Origin: Lysobacter sp. 5GHs7-4 | GTDB taxonomy: Bacteria > Pseudomonadota > Gammaproteobacteria > Xanthomonadales > Xanthomonadaceae | Direction of reading: 5' to 3' | DNA: 64,000 nucleotides | Assembly (NCBI RefSeq): GCF_021284765.1 | Contig: NZ_CP089924.1 | Span: forward strand, 1,630,001 to 1,694,000 | Translations under genes and position numbers: made by a program | Part shown: positions 18,065-27,463 of the stretch, in pieces | Numbering within the stretch: the first letter of the stretch is position 1 | Layout: the number at the start of each line of letters is the position of its first letter | The notes under the pieces: generated by a model | What the model saw: the letters and a program-made list of their open reading frames with translations, nothing else | What the model was told of the DNA's origin: nothing | Databases searched by the model: none

Positions 18065-18649
18065 ATGCGCCGTACCGCCGCCCGCTGCGCCGCCGCGGCG
18101 CTGTCCATCGCGATCCTGGCGCCGGCCTGGGCCGCGACCCAGGAGTCGCCGCCGCCGCCTCCGATCGCGCCGCCGCCACCGCTGACCGCTAAGGAATGCC
18201 AGGTGTGGGCGCGCGAACTCAGCTTCGCGCGATCGGTCGCCGATCACGATGCGGCCGCGTTCGCCTCGCATCTGCAGCCCGGCGCCGCGTTCGGCGCCAG
18301 CCGCGCATTGCCTACGCGCGGTCGCGAGGCCATCGCCAAGGCTTGGACCCGCATTATCGAGGGCAAGGTCGTGCGGCTGGAGTGGTATCCGACCCGCGTC
18401 ACCATCGGCGGCGTCGCCGACGTGGCCTGGTCCAGCGGGCCTTCGCTATTCGAGGATCCGGCCCCGGACGCCAAGCAGCGCTACAGGATCGGCGCCTTCC
18501 ATTCGGTCTGGCACCGCGACCGCGACGGGGTCTGGCGGGTGCTGTTCGACGACGGCGTCGAGCCCAAGCCGGCGACCGAGGCCGAGGCCATGGCGTTCCG
18601 CGCGGCCCGGCCCACGCGTTGCCCGGAATTCAGGCTGACGAATCCCTAA
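18065..18649 (+). CDS. Exported SnoaL/NTF2-like protein
   Basis: A 194-residue protein with a signal peptide (cleavage near AWAATQ) and a proline-rich linker (PPPPPIAPPPPL). A DUF4440/SnoaL-like alpha+beta barrel domain follows (about 50-180; FARSVADHDAAAFASHLQ, then IAKAWTRIIEG, then FHSVWHRDRDGVWRVLFDDG). Such domains bind small ligands or form enzyme cups; the ligand is unknown. A GATAGTGTT box about 30 bases upstream could be the promoter. It diverges from the phosphodiesterase lipoprotein gene. Confidence 0.8.
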   Translation: MRRTAARCAAAALSIAILAPAWAATQESPPPPPIAPPPPLTAKECQVWARELSFARSVADHDAAAFASHLQPGAAFGASRALPTRGREAIAKAWTRIIEGKVVRLEWYPTRVTIGGVADVAWSSGPSLFEDPAPDAKQRYRIGAFHSVWHRDRDGVWRVLFDDGVEPKPATEAEAMAFRAARPTRCPEFRLTNP

Positions 18650-18750
18650 ACGCGGACCGCGCGGCGACGTGCCGGCGCGGCGGGGAGGCGTATCGTGGAT
18701 GGACGGCGGATCGCGATCCGTCGATTCCCTACTCATTCCGAGGTGTTCCC

Positions 18751-19089
18751 ATGAAACGTGTATTGCTCGCCAGCCTGCTCGCGGTCAGCGCGTTCGCGGC
18801 CTCGGCGCAGACGGCCGTGTCCGCACAGGCCGACGTGTCGGCGCAGGCGCGTAGCGAAACCGCCGCCACGCCGCAGGCGCAGGCCGATGCGCAGGCTAAT
18901 GCCGATTCGCAGCGCAATTGCGTGCGCCACACCGGTACGCATATCCGCGACCGCTCCACGACCGACAAGTCGGGCCGCAAGGGCTGTGTGGCCGGCAACG
19001 GCCGCGTCTACAGCCGCGACGACATCGAGCGCACCGGGCAGACCGATATCGGCGAGGCGCTGCGTCGGCTGGATCCGTCGATACGCTGA
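18751..19089 (+). CDS. Small secreted protein with TonB-plug-like end
   Basis: A 112-residue protein with a signal peptide (to about ASAQ), an Ala/Gln/Asp-rich low-complexity linker (20-55) and a short conserved domain. The domain has two Cys, in RNCVRHTG and RKGCVAGNG, which may form a disulfide. The last 25 residues, YSRDDIERTGQTDIGEALRR, read like the start of a TonB-receptor plug ('..edIertGat.v.eaLrrl.'). No barrel follows: the gene ends and a terminator comes next. Function unknown; either a free plug-like peptide or a relic. Confidence 0.75.
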   Translation: MKRVLLASLLAVSAFAASAQTAVSAQADVSAQARSETAATPQAQADAQANADSQRNCVRHTGTHIRDRSTTDKSGRKGCVAGNGRVYSRDDIERTGQTDIGEALRRLDPSIR

Positions 19090-19113
19090 GGTCGTTAGTG
19101 CGATGCAGCTCCG

Positions 19114-19139
19114 AACGCCCGGCTTTGGCCGGGCGTTTT
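19114..19139 (+). terminator. Rho-independent terminator
   Basis: AACGCCCGGC and GCCGGGCGTT form a ten-pair stem with a four-base loop and a TTTT run, 25 bases after the stop of the small secreted protein gene. Confidence 0.88.
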
Positions 19140-19184
19140 CGTTGGTGCGCCGTCGGCTTGGTCGTCGCTGTGGTTCAAGTCGAC

Positions 19185-19290
19185 GTGGTCGCGGCTCACG
19201 CCGCTCCCACAGTAAGCCGCGAGCGCTGCGGCAACGGCAGACCTTGATTAGGAGCGGCGCAAGCCGCGACCGTGATCTCCGCGCCGCGAC
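19185..19290. repeat. GGAGCGGCG-TGAGCCGCGA-type dispersed repeat, two facing copies
   Basis: Contains CGCGGCTCACGCCGCTCCCACAG and, about 40 bases on, the inverted copy AGGAGCGGCGCAAGCCGCGA. This is the same family as at 9135, 32357, 32595 and 49852. It fills the gap between a terminator and the 3' end of the TetR gene. Confidence 0.7.
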
Positions 19291-19326
19291 GCCAAGCGGC
19301 TCGCAGCGTACCGCCCACGACGACGT

Positions 19327-19908
19327 TCAAACCCGCAACCCGTCCAACACTCGCGCCAACGACGCCTCGTAGAAGGCGCGGAACTCGCGCTCGTCGTAAC
19401 TGAAGCGACCCGCGCGATACAAGGAAATCAGGCCATGCGATTGCGCCCACAGCGTCATCGCGAGATCCCAGGGATCGCCCGCGCGCAACAGCCCGGCCTG
19501 TTGCGCTTCCAGCACCACGTCGGCGGCCACGTTCAAGGTCGGCGAGCGGCGTGCGCGGAAGTCCTCGGGATAGCGCCGTGCGTCCTCGCGCCGGATCGAA
19601 AAGGCATGATCGAACAGGTGCGGATGGGCGAGCGCGTAGTCCAGGTAAATGCGTTGTATCGCCAGCAGGCGCGCGATCACGTCGCCGCCGTCCTTGCGCG
19701 CGCTCCAGTGATGGGCGATCTCCTGGAAACTGTCGTCGCTGATGCGCTTGAGCAGCGCGTCGCGATTGGGGAAGTGGCGGTAGATCGCCATCGGGGTGAT
19801 GCCCACCGCCTCGGCCACGCGACGCATGCTGACCGCGGCCACGCCCTCGCGTTCGAACAAGACGCGTGCGGCGCGCAGGATGCGTTCGGCGGTGGCGGGC
19901 GGGTTCAT
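19327..19908 (-). CDS. TetR-family transcriptional regulator
   Basis: A 193-residue repressor. The N-terminal helix-turn-helix (about 8-55) reads [20 protein letters not shown] followed by [20 protein letters not shown], the canonical TetR pattern. The C-terminal ligand domain ends near residue 190 and resembles TetR_C-type helices ([19 protein letters not shown]). The ATG at 19908 directly abuts a partial palindrome (19910-19924). It is divergent from hutU across 158 bases, so it could control hutU, itself or both. The ligand is unknown. Confidence 0.9.
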   Translation of the reverse strand: MNPPATAERILRAARVLFEREGVAAVSMRRVAEAVGITPMAIYRHFPNRDALLKRISDDSFQEIAHHWSARKDGGDVIARLLAIQRIYLDYALAHPHLFDHAFSIRREDARRYPEDFRARRSPTLNVAADVVLEAQQAGLLRAGDPWDLAMTLWAQSHGLISLYRAGRFSYDEREFRAFYEASLARVLDGLRV

Positions 19909-19909
19909 G

Positions 19910-19924
19910 TGTACAGCGTATACA
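19910..19924. promoter_or_regulatory. Candidate TetR operator
   Basis: TGTACAGCGTATACA is a 15-bp near-palindrome (TGTACA, three-base spacer, TATACA) directly upstream of the TetR ATG, in the tetR/hutU divergent region. Its position fits autoregulation; binding is inferred. Confidence 0.5.
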
Positions 19925-20066
19925 TTTTGCCCTGGGCAGCGCCAATTCCATCGAAAACCGCGCTCGCGAGGCCCCACGATGGCGCGCTCGCGCTGGCGGC
20001 CCCTCGGAACCGGGCGCGATAATTTCAGTTCGAACCCATCCCCTTCCACGAACGCCGGAAACCGCC

Positions 20067-21737
20067 ATGTCCGCAGCCAGCCGCCACGATCCCGACCGCG
20101 TCATCCGCGCCCCGCGCGGCAGCGACAAGACCTGCAAATCGTGGCTGAGCGAAGCCGCCTACCGCATGATCCAGAACAACCTGGACCCTGAAGTCGCCGA
20201 GAACCCGGCCGAACTGGTGGTCTACGGCGGCATCGGCCGCGCCGCACGCGACTGGCCGTCGTTCGACGCGATCCTCAAGTCGCTGCGCGAACTGGAAGAC
20301 AACGAGACCCTGCTGATCCAGTCGGGCAAGCCGGTCGGCGTGTTCCCCACCCATGCCGACGCGCCGCGCGTGCTACTGGCCAATTCCAACCTGGTCCCGC
20401 ATTGGGCGACCTGGGAACACTTCAACGAGCTCGATAAGAAGGGCTTGATGATGTACGGCCAGATGACCGCCGGCAGCTGGATCTACATCGGCTCGCAGGG
20501 CATCGTCCAGGGCACCTACGAAACCTTCGTCGAGATGGGCCGCCAGCACTACGGCGGTAGCCTGACAGGGCGATGGATCCTGACCGCCGGCCTGGGCGGC
20601 ATGGGCGGCGCGCAGCCGTTGGCCGCGTCGTTGGCCGGCGCCTGCTCGCTGAACATCGAATGCAAGCAGAGCAGCATCGACATGCGCCTGCGCACCCGTT
20701 ACGTAGACGAGCAGGCCAGCGACCTGGACGACGCGCTGGCGCGCATCGCCAAGTACACGGCCGCCGGCGAGGCGCGTTCGATCGCGCTGCTGGGCAACGC
20801 CGCCGAAGTGCTGCCGGAACTGGTGCGCCGCGGCGTGCGTCCGGACGCGGTCACCGACCAGACCAGCGCCCACGATCCGGTCCACGGCTATCTGCCGATC
20901 GGCTGGAGCGTCGAGCAGTGGCTGGCGGCGCAGAAGACCGATCCCGAAGGCGTGCGCGACGCCGCCAAGCGCTCGATGCGCGTGCACGTGGAGGCCATGC
21001 TGGCGTTCCAGCGGCAGGGCATCCCGACCTTCGACTACGGCAACAACATCCGTCAGATGGCGCAGGACGTGGGCTGCGAAAACGCCTTCGATTTCCCGGG
21101 TTTCGTGCCGGCCTACGTGCGTCCGCTGTTCTGCCGCGGCGTCGGCCCGTTCCGCTGGGTCGCGCTCAGCGGCGATCCGGAGGACATCTACAAGACCGAC
21201 GCCAAGGTCAAGGAAATCATCGCCGACGACGCCCACCTGCACCGCTGGCTGGACATGGCCAAGGAGCGCATCAGCTTCCAGGGCCTGCCGGCGCGCATCT
21301 GCTGGGTCGGCCTGGGCCTGCGCCACAAGCTGGGCCTGGCGTTCAACGAAATGGTGCGCAACGGGGAGCTCAAGGCGCCGGTGGTGATCGGCCGCGACCA
21401 CCTCGACAGCGGCTCGGTGGCCTCGCCCAATCGCGAGACCGAAGCCATGCGCGACGGCAGCGACGCGGTCAGCGACTGGCCCCTGCTCAACGCCATGCTC
21501 AATGTGGCCGGCGGCGCGACCTGGGTTTCGCTGCACCACGGCGGCGGCGTGGGCATGAGCTATTCGCAGCACTCCGGCGTGGTCATCGTCTGCGACGGCA
21601 GCGAGGAAGCGGACAAGCGCATCGCGCGCGTGCTGTGGAACGATCCCGGCACCGGCGTGATGCGCCATGCCGACGCCGGTTACGAGATCGCCCAGCAGTG
21701 CGCGAAGGAGCAGGGGCTGAAGCTGCCGATGCTCTGA
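20067..21737 (+). CDS. hutU: Urocanate hydratase
   Basis: Second step of histidine degradation: hydrates urocanate to imidazolone propionate using tightly bound NAD as electrophile. The 556-residue product equals the family length (about 557). Segments seen include [10 protein letters not shown] (NAD loop), [42 protein letters not shown] and [17 protein letters not shown]. The Cys of the last one, residue 412, is the counterpart of the essential Cys410 known in Pseudomonas. A GATAAT box lies about 45 bases upstream. It is separated from hutI/hutF by about 6 kb of unrelated genes, which is unusual. Confidence 0.97.
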   Translation: MSAASRHDPDRVIRAPRGSDKTCKSWLSEAAYRMIQNNLDPEVAENPAELVVYGGIGRAARDWPSFDAILKSLRELEDNETLLIQSGKPVGVFPTHADAPRVLLANSNLVPHWATWEHFNELDKKGLMMYGQMTAGSWIYIGSQGIVQGTYETFVEMGRQHYGGSLTGRWILTAGLGGMGGAQPLAASLAGACSLNIECKQSSIDMRLRTRYVDEQASDLDDALARIAKYTAAGEARSIALLGNAAEVLPELVRRGVRPDAVTDQTSAHDPVHGYLPIGWSVEQWLAAQKTDPEGVRDAAKRSMRVHVEAMLAFQRQGIPTFDYGNNIRQMAQDVGCENAFDFPGFVPAYVRPLFCRGVGPFRWVALSGDPEDIYKTDAKVKEIIADDAHLHRWLDMAKERISFQGLPARICWVGLGLRHKLGLAFNEMVRNGELKAPVVIGRDHLDSGSVASPNRETEAMRDGSDAVSDWPLLNAMLNVAGGATWVSLHHGGGVGMSYSQHSGVVIVCDGSEEADKRIARVLWNDPGTGVMRHADAGYEIAQQCAKEQGLKLPML

Positions 21738-21763
21738 GCGGCCGCGAGATCGCGCGACGCCCG

Positions 21764-21800
21764 ACGGCGGCCCGGTGTTCCGGGCCGCCGTTCGTTTTTT
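21764..21800 (+). terminator. Rho-independent terminator after hutU
   Basis: ACGGCGGCCCGG and CCGGGCCGCCGT form a twelve-pair perfect stem with a TGTT loop, followed by TCGTTTTTT, 26 bases after the hutU stop. Confidence 0.93.
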
Positions 21801-21815
21801 CGGATTGCCGTGCGA

Positions 21816-22259
21816 TCAGCCCGGTATGGTCGGTTCGACCAGACGCTCCAGCAGGGTCAGCGATTCCTGCCAGCCCAGGTAGCACTGCTCGGGCGGGATC
21901 GCATCGGGAATGCCTTCCTGCACCACCTGCAGCTCGGTGCCGCAGGACACGGTGCGCAGGGTGATGGTGGTGATCATGGTGCCCGGCAGGTTGGGGTCGT
22001 CGAAGCGGTCGTCGTGGACGATGCGCTCGCCGGGGACCAGCTCCAGGTAGGTGCCGCCGAAGGCGTGGCTCTGGTCGCTGGAGAAGTTGGCGAAGCTCAT
22101 GCGGTAGCGGCCGCCCACGCGTGCGTCCAGCTCGTGCACGGTGCAGGTGAAGCCGTCGGGCGGCAGCCATTTGGAGAGGGCCGCGGCGTCTAGGAACGCG
22201 CGGTACACGCGCTCGGCCGGGGCGGTGAAAACGCGGTGCAAACGGACGGTGCCGGTCAT
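21816..22259 (-). CDS. SRPBCC (AHSA1-like) family protein
   Basis: A 147-residue protein with the Bet-v-1/START fold of the activator-of-Hsp90-ATPase-like (AHSA1) group. It begins with TVRLHRVFTAPAERVYRAF, followed by ALSKWLPPDGFT, the GGRYRMSF strand, EIVHDDRFDD-like and a C-terminal helix with GWQESLTLLERLVE. These are hydrophobic-pocket proteins of unknown ligand. An AGGAGATC ribosome-binding site supports the ATG at 22259. It lies tail-to-tail with hutU. Confidence 0.88.
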   Translation of the reverse strand: MTGTVRLHRVFTAPAERVYRAFLDAAALSKWLPPDGFTCTVHELDARVGGRYRMSFANFSSDQSHAFGGTYLELVPGERIVHDDRFDDPNLPGTMITTITLRTVSCGTELQVVQEGIPDAIPPEQCYLGWQESLTLLERLVEPTIPG

Positions 22260-22585
22260 GCTGATCTCCTGGGTAGAGGGACAGTCCTCATGGGTGCGAC
22301 GAACCGGCGCGGACCGGATCGACACGCCCGGTCGCGGGGTTCACCACCGGTTGCGATAGCGGGCAGCGCTTGAAGCCGGATCATCGGTTAATGAGATTCA
22401 ACACTGTCCCAGGCCTTGAGACGGAATCATGGCAGGGTGCGCGGACGCGTCCGGTGGCCAGCGCACCATAAGCACCGGATTGTTCGGGGCGTGTCGATTT
22501 CGGCGTTTCTGGTTCGTCGACCCTATGAATCGGGTACGACGGCCACCGTCGTGCCCCGCATCCACCCGCGCACGGATAGGTCCTG
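22260..22585. other. Intergenic region between SRPBCC and MATE genes
   Basis: A 326-base gap between two divergent genes. It should hold both promoters. A slightly A+T-richer stretch around 22385-22410 is the only compositional feature, and no convincing operator, hairpin or small gene is visible. Confidence 0.5.
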
Positions 22586-24031
22586 ATGAGCCAACAAACC
22601 CCGAGTTCCCCCGACGCCGGCAGCGACGTCGCCCCCCATGTCCCGAGCGGCTCGCTGTGGAGCGAGATCCGCGAGGCCGTACGCGGCACCAACGCCGACT
22701 ACACCAAGATCCCGCTGCGCCGCGCCGTGTTCCTGCTGGCGGTGCCGATGGTGCTGGAGCTGGTGCTGGAATCCACCTTCGCGGTGGTCGACATCTTCTT
22801 CGTCGCCAAGCTCGGTCCGTCCGCGGTGGCGACGGTGGGCCTGACCGAAAGCTATCTGTTCCTGCTGTACGCCGTGGCGATGGGCCTGGCGATGGCGGTC
22901 ACCGCGGTGATCGCGCGGCGCATCGGCGAGGGCCGGCGCGAGGAGGCGGCGGTGAGCGCGGCGCAGGCGATCTTCATCGCCCTGCTGGTGTCGGTGCTGC
23001 CGGCGATCGTCGGCATCGTCTACGCCCAGGATCTGTTGCGGCTGATGGGCGCCGACGCCTGGAGCATCGAGCACGGCTACCGCTACACCCAATGGATGCT
23101 GGGCGGCAACGCGGTGATCATGCTGCTGTTCGTGATCAACGCGATCTTCCGCGGCGCCGGCGACGCCGCCATCGCGATGCGCGTGCTGTGGCTGTCCAAC
23201 GGCCTGAACATCCTGCTGTGCCCGTTGCTGATCTTCGGCCTGGGGCCGGTGCCGGCGCTGGGCATCGAGGGCGCGGCCATCGCCACCAACATCGGCCGCG
23301 GCGTGGGCGTGCTGTTCCAGCTGTGGGTGCTGTTCCGCGGCGGCAAGCACATCCACGTGGCCGCCGCGCAGCTGCGCTGGCAGGGCGCGGTGCTGTGGCA
23401 TATCGTGCGCACCTCGCTGGGCGGGGTCGGACAGATGATCGTGGCGATGACCTCGTGGATCTTCCTGATGCGCATCCTGGCCAGCATCGGCAGCGAGGCG
23501 GTGGCGGGCGCCACCATCGCGATCCGCATCATGATGTTCACCATGATGCCGGCCTGGGGCATGTCCAACGCCGCCGCCACCCTGGTGGGCCAGAACCTGG
23601 GCGCGCAGCAGCCCGAGCGCGCCGAGGCCTCGGTGTGGCAGATCGGCTGGTACAACATGGCCTATCTGGTGGTGGTGTCGGTGCTGTTCTTCGCCTTCCC
23701 GAACCAGCTGATCGGCTTCTTCACCGAGGATGCCAAGGTCATCGAGGTCGGCGCGCAATGGCTGCGCATCCTGTCGTACTCGTTCTTCATCTACGGCTGG
23801 TGGATGGTCACCGTGCAGGCCTTCAACGGCGCCGGCGACACCATGACCCCGACCAAGATCAACGTGGTGTTCTTCTGGCTGATCCAGATTCCGCTGTCGT
23901 ACGCGCTGGCGATCGGCCTGGGCTGGCAGCACACCGGCGTGTTCTGGGCGGTGTTCGTGTCCGAAACCTCGGTGGGCCTGTTCACCCTGTGGCTGTTCAA
24001 GCGCGGGCGTTGGAAGACGGTGCAGGTCTGA
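22586..24031 (+). CDS. MATE-family efflux transporter
   Basis: A 481-residue inner-membrane antiporter that exports drugs or toxic metabolites in exchange for Na+ or H+. It has an N-terminal cytoplasmic stretch of about 45 residues and then 12 hydrophobic segments in two similar halves. The family signature lies at the start of each half: LAVPMVLELVLESTFAVVDI in the first, and SLGGVGQMIVAMTSWIFLMR with VGQNLGA in the second. GAGDTMTP near residue 415 is also characteristic. It is preceded by GATAGGTCCTG, a weak ribosome-binding site. The substrate is unknown. Confidence 0.95.
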   Translation: MSQQTPSSPDAGSDVAPHVPSGSLWSEIREAVRGTNADYTKIPLRRAVFLLAVPMVLELVLESTFAVVDIFFVAKLGPSAVATVGLTESYLFLLYAVAMGLAMAVTAVIARRIGEGRREEAAVSAAQAIFIALLVSVLPAIVGIVYAQDLLRLMGADAWSIEHGYRYTQWMLGGNAVIMLLFVINAIFRGAGDAAIAMRVLWLSNGLNILLCPLLIFGLGPVPALGIEGAAIATNIGRGVGVLFQLWVLFRGGKHIHVAAAQLRWQGAVLWHIVRTSLGGVGQMIVAMTSWIFLMRILASIGSEAVAGATIAIRIMMFTMMPAWGMSNAAATLVGQNLGAQQPERAEASVWQIGWYNMAYLVVVSVLFFAFPNQLIGFFTEDAKVIEVGAQWLRILSYSFFIYGWWMVTVQAFNGAGDTMTPTKINVVFFWLIQIPLSYALAIGLGWQHTGVFWAVFVSETSVGLFTLWLFKRGRWKTVQV

Positions 24032-24066
24032 GTCGGTCGCGCCCGATTCGGTTGCGATGAGGAATG

Positions 24067-24100
24067 CGAAACGGCCTGCGGATGCGGGCCGTTTCGTTTT
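24067..24100 (+). terminator. Rho-independent terminator after the MATE gene
   Basis: CGAAACGGCC and GGCCGTTTCG form a ten-pair stem with a ten-base loop followed by TTTT. It ends close to the stop of the convergent lipoprotein gene and may serve both. Confidence 0.85.
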
Positions 24101-24136
24101 GCCGCTTCGCCCTGGGTGGCGCCCGCGTCGCGCGCG

Positions 24137-25606
24137 CTACGGCACCTTCGCCTTCAGCGTCTCCAGCACCTGCGCTTCGAACGCCTTGCCCGCGCGTTCG
24201 GCTTCGGCGGGGTCGCCCGGCGTCAGCAGCTTCTGCGCCAGCGCCGCGTCGATCGCGTCGCGCGGGCCGCCGACCACGATCAGGGTCTGGTCGCCGGTCT
24301 CCAGCGCCAGGAAACGGTCCTGCGACTTGCGCGCCTGCAGCAGCGCGTCGAGCAGGCGCAGCACCGCATCGACGTCGTACCAGTCGCCCTGATTCTCGGC
24401 GCGCGTGCGGTAGATCATGCCGTCGGCGTAAGCGACCAACTGGTACGGGCCTTCATCGTCCTCGGGCGCGACTTCCTCGAACACCACGCCGTTCAGCGAC
24501 GGCCGTACCAGCGCGGCCAATTCGCGCAGCAGGCTGTCGTGCGCGTTCGGGAACTGGCCGGTCTCGACATCGAACCAATGCGCGTAGCCGGCCGACATCA
24601 GCACCGCCTCCGCGTCGAGACGTTCGACCTGGCTGGGATCGACCTCGCCGACGCGGCTGAAGCCCATGGTCTGCAGTTGTTCGATGCGTGCGCGCACCTT
24701 GGCGGCGTCCGGCTTCGTCTGGTCCGAATCGTCCGCCTCGACCGCGGCGCGCGGTTTGCGCAGCGAGGTGCAGATCGGATCGTCGGTGCGGCGCGCGCAG
24801 GCCAGATTGAGCTGGGTCATCCCGGTACGGCTGTCGGAATGCGCGAACGCCATCGCGACCTCGTCGGCGCGCGCCGGGTCGCGGATCTGCGCATGCAGGC
24901 GTTCCAGCGCGGCGGTGGCTTCGGGCTGGCGCAGTTCGGCCAGCACGAACGCGGCCGCGCGCGCATCGCCCTCGTCGTCGCCCAGCATCGCCGCACGCGC
25001 GACGCGTTCCAGGCGCGGGTCGAACGCGGGGCGCGGGCCTGGGCGCGACTCGCGCTCGGAGTAATAGGCCAGCACCGCGGCATCGGGCGTGTCGGCACGC
25101 AGCACGGCCGCGGCATCGGCGGCTTCGGCGCAGTCCTTGGCGAAGACCGGCATCAGCGCGCGCCGCAGGGTGGAATCGGGCTCGGCGGCGATCGCGCGCA
25201 CGGACTGGCAGAAGGCGGGCGTCACCGTGCGGTAGGCCAGGCGGTCCTGCCAGGCCCCGACCCACGCCGCGGCCTCGGCGGCGGGCACCTGCTCAGCGCT
25301 GCGCCGCAACCGCGCCATCCAGCCGGCATCGCCGCTGACGATGCCGTCCAGCGCATGCATGATCGGCGGGAAGCGGCGGTTGTCCTCCCACCAGCCCTTC
25401 ATGTCGGCGGCCGAGGTCGGCAGGCCGCCGGTGTAGCGCGGCGGCAGCGGGCCGCGTTCCACGCTGACGCGGGTGGCGGAGGGGTCGGCGAACGCCACGC
25501 GCGCGCCGGCGTCGTCGCCGGACGCGGTGGGCGCGGCGGGCTCGCCGCAGGACGACAGGCCGGGCGCCAGCAGCAGCGCCAGCAACAGACTGGAATTCGA
25601 GCGCAT
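24137..25606 (-). CDS. Uncharacterised lipoprotein with helical-repeat body
   Basis: A 489-residue exported protein. The lipobox LSSC at about residue 20 marks it as a lipoprotein. The body is mostly helical, with HEAT-like pairs in the 120-270 region (for example AAAFVLAELRQPEATAALER). The C-terminal part (about 300-450) resembles small beta-rich domains (HWFDVETGQFPNAHDSLLRE, QLVAYADGMIYRTR). Two Cys occur in LNLACARRTDDPICTS. I do not recognise a named family. It is convergent with the MATE gene. Confidence 0.75.
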   Translation of the reverse strand: MRSNSSLLLALLLAPGLSSCGEPAAPTASGDDAGARVAFADPSATRVSVERGPLPPRYTGGLPTSAADMKGWWEDNRRFPPIMHALDGIVSGDAGWMARLRRSAEQVPAAEAAAWVGAWQDRLAYRTVTPAFCQSVRAIAAEPDSTLRRALMPVFAKDCAEAADAAAVLRADTPDAAVLAYYSERESRPGPRPAFDPRLERVARAAMLGDDEGDARAAAFVLAELRQPEATAALERLHAQIRDPARADEVAMAFAHSDSRTGMTQLNLACARRTDDPICTSLRKPRAAVEADDSDQTKPDAAKVRARIEQLQTMGFSRVGEVDPSQVERLDAEAVLMSAGYAHWFDVETGQFPNAHDSLLRELAALVRPSLNGVVFEEVAPEDDEGPYQLVAYADGMIYRTRAENQGDWYDVDAVLRLLDALLQARKSQDRFLALETGDQTLIVVGGPRDAIDAALAQKLLTPGDPAEAERAGKAFEAQVLETLKAKVP

Positions 25607-25700
25607 CCGTCCTCCCCGACGGCATAGCGGATGCGCCGGATTGTTTCAGTCCGGCCGGGCAGGGTAAAGCGGCGAGGGCGCGCCGACGATGGCGCGGCGC

Positions 25701-26060
25701 CTACAGCTCCACGATCGGTTTGAAGCCGCCCCAGAACATGCGCATGCCGTCGAAGGGCAGCTTCTTCGGGTCCATCGTGTCGCCCAGGCGCGGGTCTTTC
25801 ATGACCTTCTCCAGCACCTTGTCGCGGTGCGCGCGCGATTTGTAGACCGCCCAGGAGAACACCACGACTTCGTCGGCCTTTAGCTTCACGGCCTGCGGGA
25901 AGGAGGTGACCTTGCCGGGTTTGACGTCGTCGCCCACGCATTCGACGTAGGCCAGCGCGCCGTGGTCGCGCCAGACCTGACCGGACTTACGCGCCATGCG
26001 ACGGTAGGCGGCCAAGTTCTTGCGCGGTACCGCCAGGACGAAACCATCGACGTAGCTCAT
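25701..26060 (-). CDS. DUF1428 family protein
   Basis: A 119-residue cytoplasmic protein opening with YVDGFVLAVPRKNLAAYRRM, the hallmark of DUF1428 (YbaA-like). It also has the segment ARKSGQVWRDHGALAYVECVGDD and FDGMRMFWGGF near the end. The fold is ferredoxin-like (dimeric alpha-beta barrel); the function in cells is not established. A GGAGGATCT-type ribosome-binding site precedes the ATG. It is divergent from the ATPase gene at 26226. Confidence 0.92.
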   Translation of the reverse strand: MSYVDGFVLAVPRKNLAAYRRMARKSGQVWRDHGALAYVECVGDDVKPGKVTSFPQAVKLKADEVVVFSWAVYKSRAHRDKVLEKVMKDPRLGDTMDPKKLPFDGMRMFWGGFKPIVEL

Positions 26061-26225
26061 AGATCCTCCGTGTCTGCGGGGGCGCCGCCGCGGCGGCCGG
26101 TCCGCCGAGCATGCCCCGGGCCGGTGCAAAGCCGCATGAAACCTCGCCGCAAGGGCCGTCTCAGGTGGTGGGATGCGCATCGTTTGCAATGGGCGGGCTG
26201 CCCCCCGACTCGGTACCCCAGGCCC

Positions 26226-27386
26226 ATGCTGACCACGCTCGCGATCGCCCATTACCGTTCCCTGCACGAACTGGTCGTGCCGATGGGGCGCTTGAACCTG
26301 GTCACCGGTGCCAACGGCAGCGGCAAGTCCAATCTGTATCGCGCGCTGCGCCTGATGGCCGAAACCGCGCAGGGCGGGGTGGTGCCGGCGCTGGCGCGCG
26401 AGGGCGGGCTGGGATCGACGCTGTGGGCCGGGCCGGAGCAGTTGTCCGCGCGCATGCAGCGCGGCGAGGTGCCGGTGCAGGGCGGACCGCGCCAGGGCGC
26501 GGTGTCGCTGCGCCTGGGCTTCGCCGGCGAGGCCTTCGGCTATGCGATCGATCTGGGGCTGCCGGTGCCGTCGCTGTCGGCGTTCGCGCTGGATCCGGAA
26601 ATCAAGCGCGAAGCGATCTGGAGCGGCCCCTTCCTGCGGCCGTCGAACCTGCTGGTCGACCGCCGCGGCGCGATGGTGCGGGTGCGCGACGGCCGCGGCT
26701 GGCGGGTGGTGTCCGACCGTCTCAACGCTTACGAAAGCATGTACGCGCAGATCGCCGACCCGGTCGGCGCGCCGGAGGTGCTGAACCTGCGCGAGACCAT
26801 TCGCGGCTGGCGCTTCTACGATCACTTCCGCGCCGACGGCGAGTCGCCGGCGCGATGGCCGCAGTTGGGCACGCGCACGCCCGTGCTCAGCCACGACGGC
26901 CGCGACCTGGCCGCGGCCTGGCAGACCATCGTCGAAATCGGCGACCCGCAGGCGCTGGACGCGGCGGTGGCCGATGCGTTTCCGGGCGCGCGCGTCGACG
27001 TGATCAACGACGGCGGACGTTTCAGTCTGCAGTTCAGCCAGCACGGACTGCTGCGGCCGCTGTCGGCGGCGGAGCTGTCCGACGGCACGCTGCGCTACCT
27101 GCTGTGGATCGCGGCCCTGCACACGCCGCGGCCGCCGCCGCTGATGGTGCTCAACGAGCCCGAGACCAGCTTGCATCCGGACCTGCTGCCGGCGTTGGCG
27201 CGCCTGATCGCGCACGCGGCGCGCCGCACCCAGGTCTGGGTGGTCTCGCACGCGACGCGGCTGATCGCGGCGCTGGAGCAGGTGCCGGACTGCAATACGC
27301 TGCGGCTGGAGAAATCGATGAGCCGCAGCACCTTGGTGGGCCAGGGATTGCTGGATGCGCCGGCGTGGTATTGGCCGGAGCGTTGA
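26226..27386 (+). CDS. RecF/SMC-like AAA ATPase (AAA_21 type)
   Basis: A 386-residue cytoplasmic ATPase. Walker A is GANGSGKSNLYRAL at about 29-42. A Walker B/signature region near residues 300-325 reads LSDGTLRYLLWIAALHTP then LMVLNEPETSLHPDLLP, where NEPE replaces the usual DEPE. The H-loop is WVVSHATRLI. Proteins of this kind stand alone or team with a TOPRIM nuclease, as in OLD/Gabija-type defence. No nuclease gene lies next to it here, so a defence role is not supported. The substrate is unknown. Confidence 0.88.
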   Translation: MLTTLAIAHYRSLHELVVPMGRLNLVTGANGSGKSNLYRALRLMAETAQGGVVPALAREGGLGSTLWAGPEQLSARMQRGEVPVQGGPRQGAVSLRLGFAGEAFGYAIDLGLPVPSLSAFALDPEIKREAIWSGPFLRPSNLLVDRRGAMVRVRDGRGWRVVSDRLNAYESMYAQIADPVGAPEVLNLRETIRGWRFYDHFRADGESPARWPQLGTRTPVLSHDGRDLAAAWQTIVEIGDPQALDAAVADAFPGARVDVINDGGRFSLQFSQHGLLRPLSAAELSDGTLRYLLWIAALHTPRPPPLMVLNEPETSLHPDLLPALARLIAHAARRTQVWVVSHATRLIAALEQVPDCNTLRLEKSMSRSTLVGQGLLDAPAWYWPER

Positions 27387-27410
27387 GTGCGATAGCCGAA
27401 TTGATCCATT

Positions 27411-27442
27411 CCCGTCATTCCGGCGTTCGCCGGAATGACGGG
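27411..27442. repeat. 15-bp perfect palindromic repeat
   Basis: CCCGTCATTCCGGCG and its exact complement flank a two-base TT loop. It lies just after the ATPase stop. The sequence type (CCCGTCATTCCGGCG...) is a well-known dispersed palindrome in proteobacterial genomes and could form a strong hairpin protecting mRNA ends. Confidence 0.85.
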
Positions 27443-27463
27443 TTGGGAGACGGCGCAAAAGCG

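Noticed and set aside
26226..27386. Gabija/OLD-like anti-phage defence system
   Set aside because: The ATPase stands alone between a DUF1428 gene and a CsgG-like gene, with no nuclease, TOPRIM or UvrD partner.
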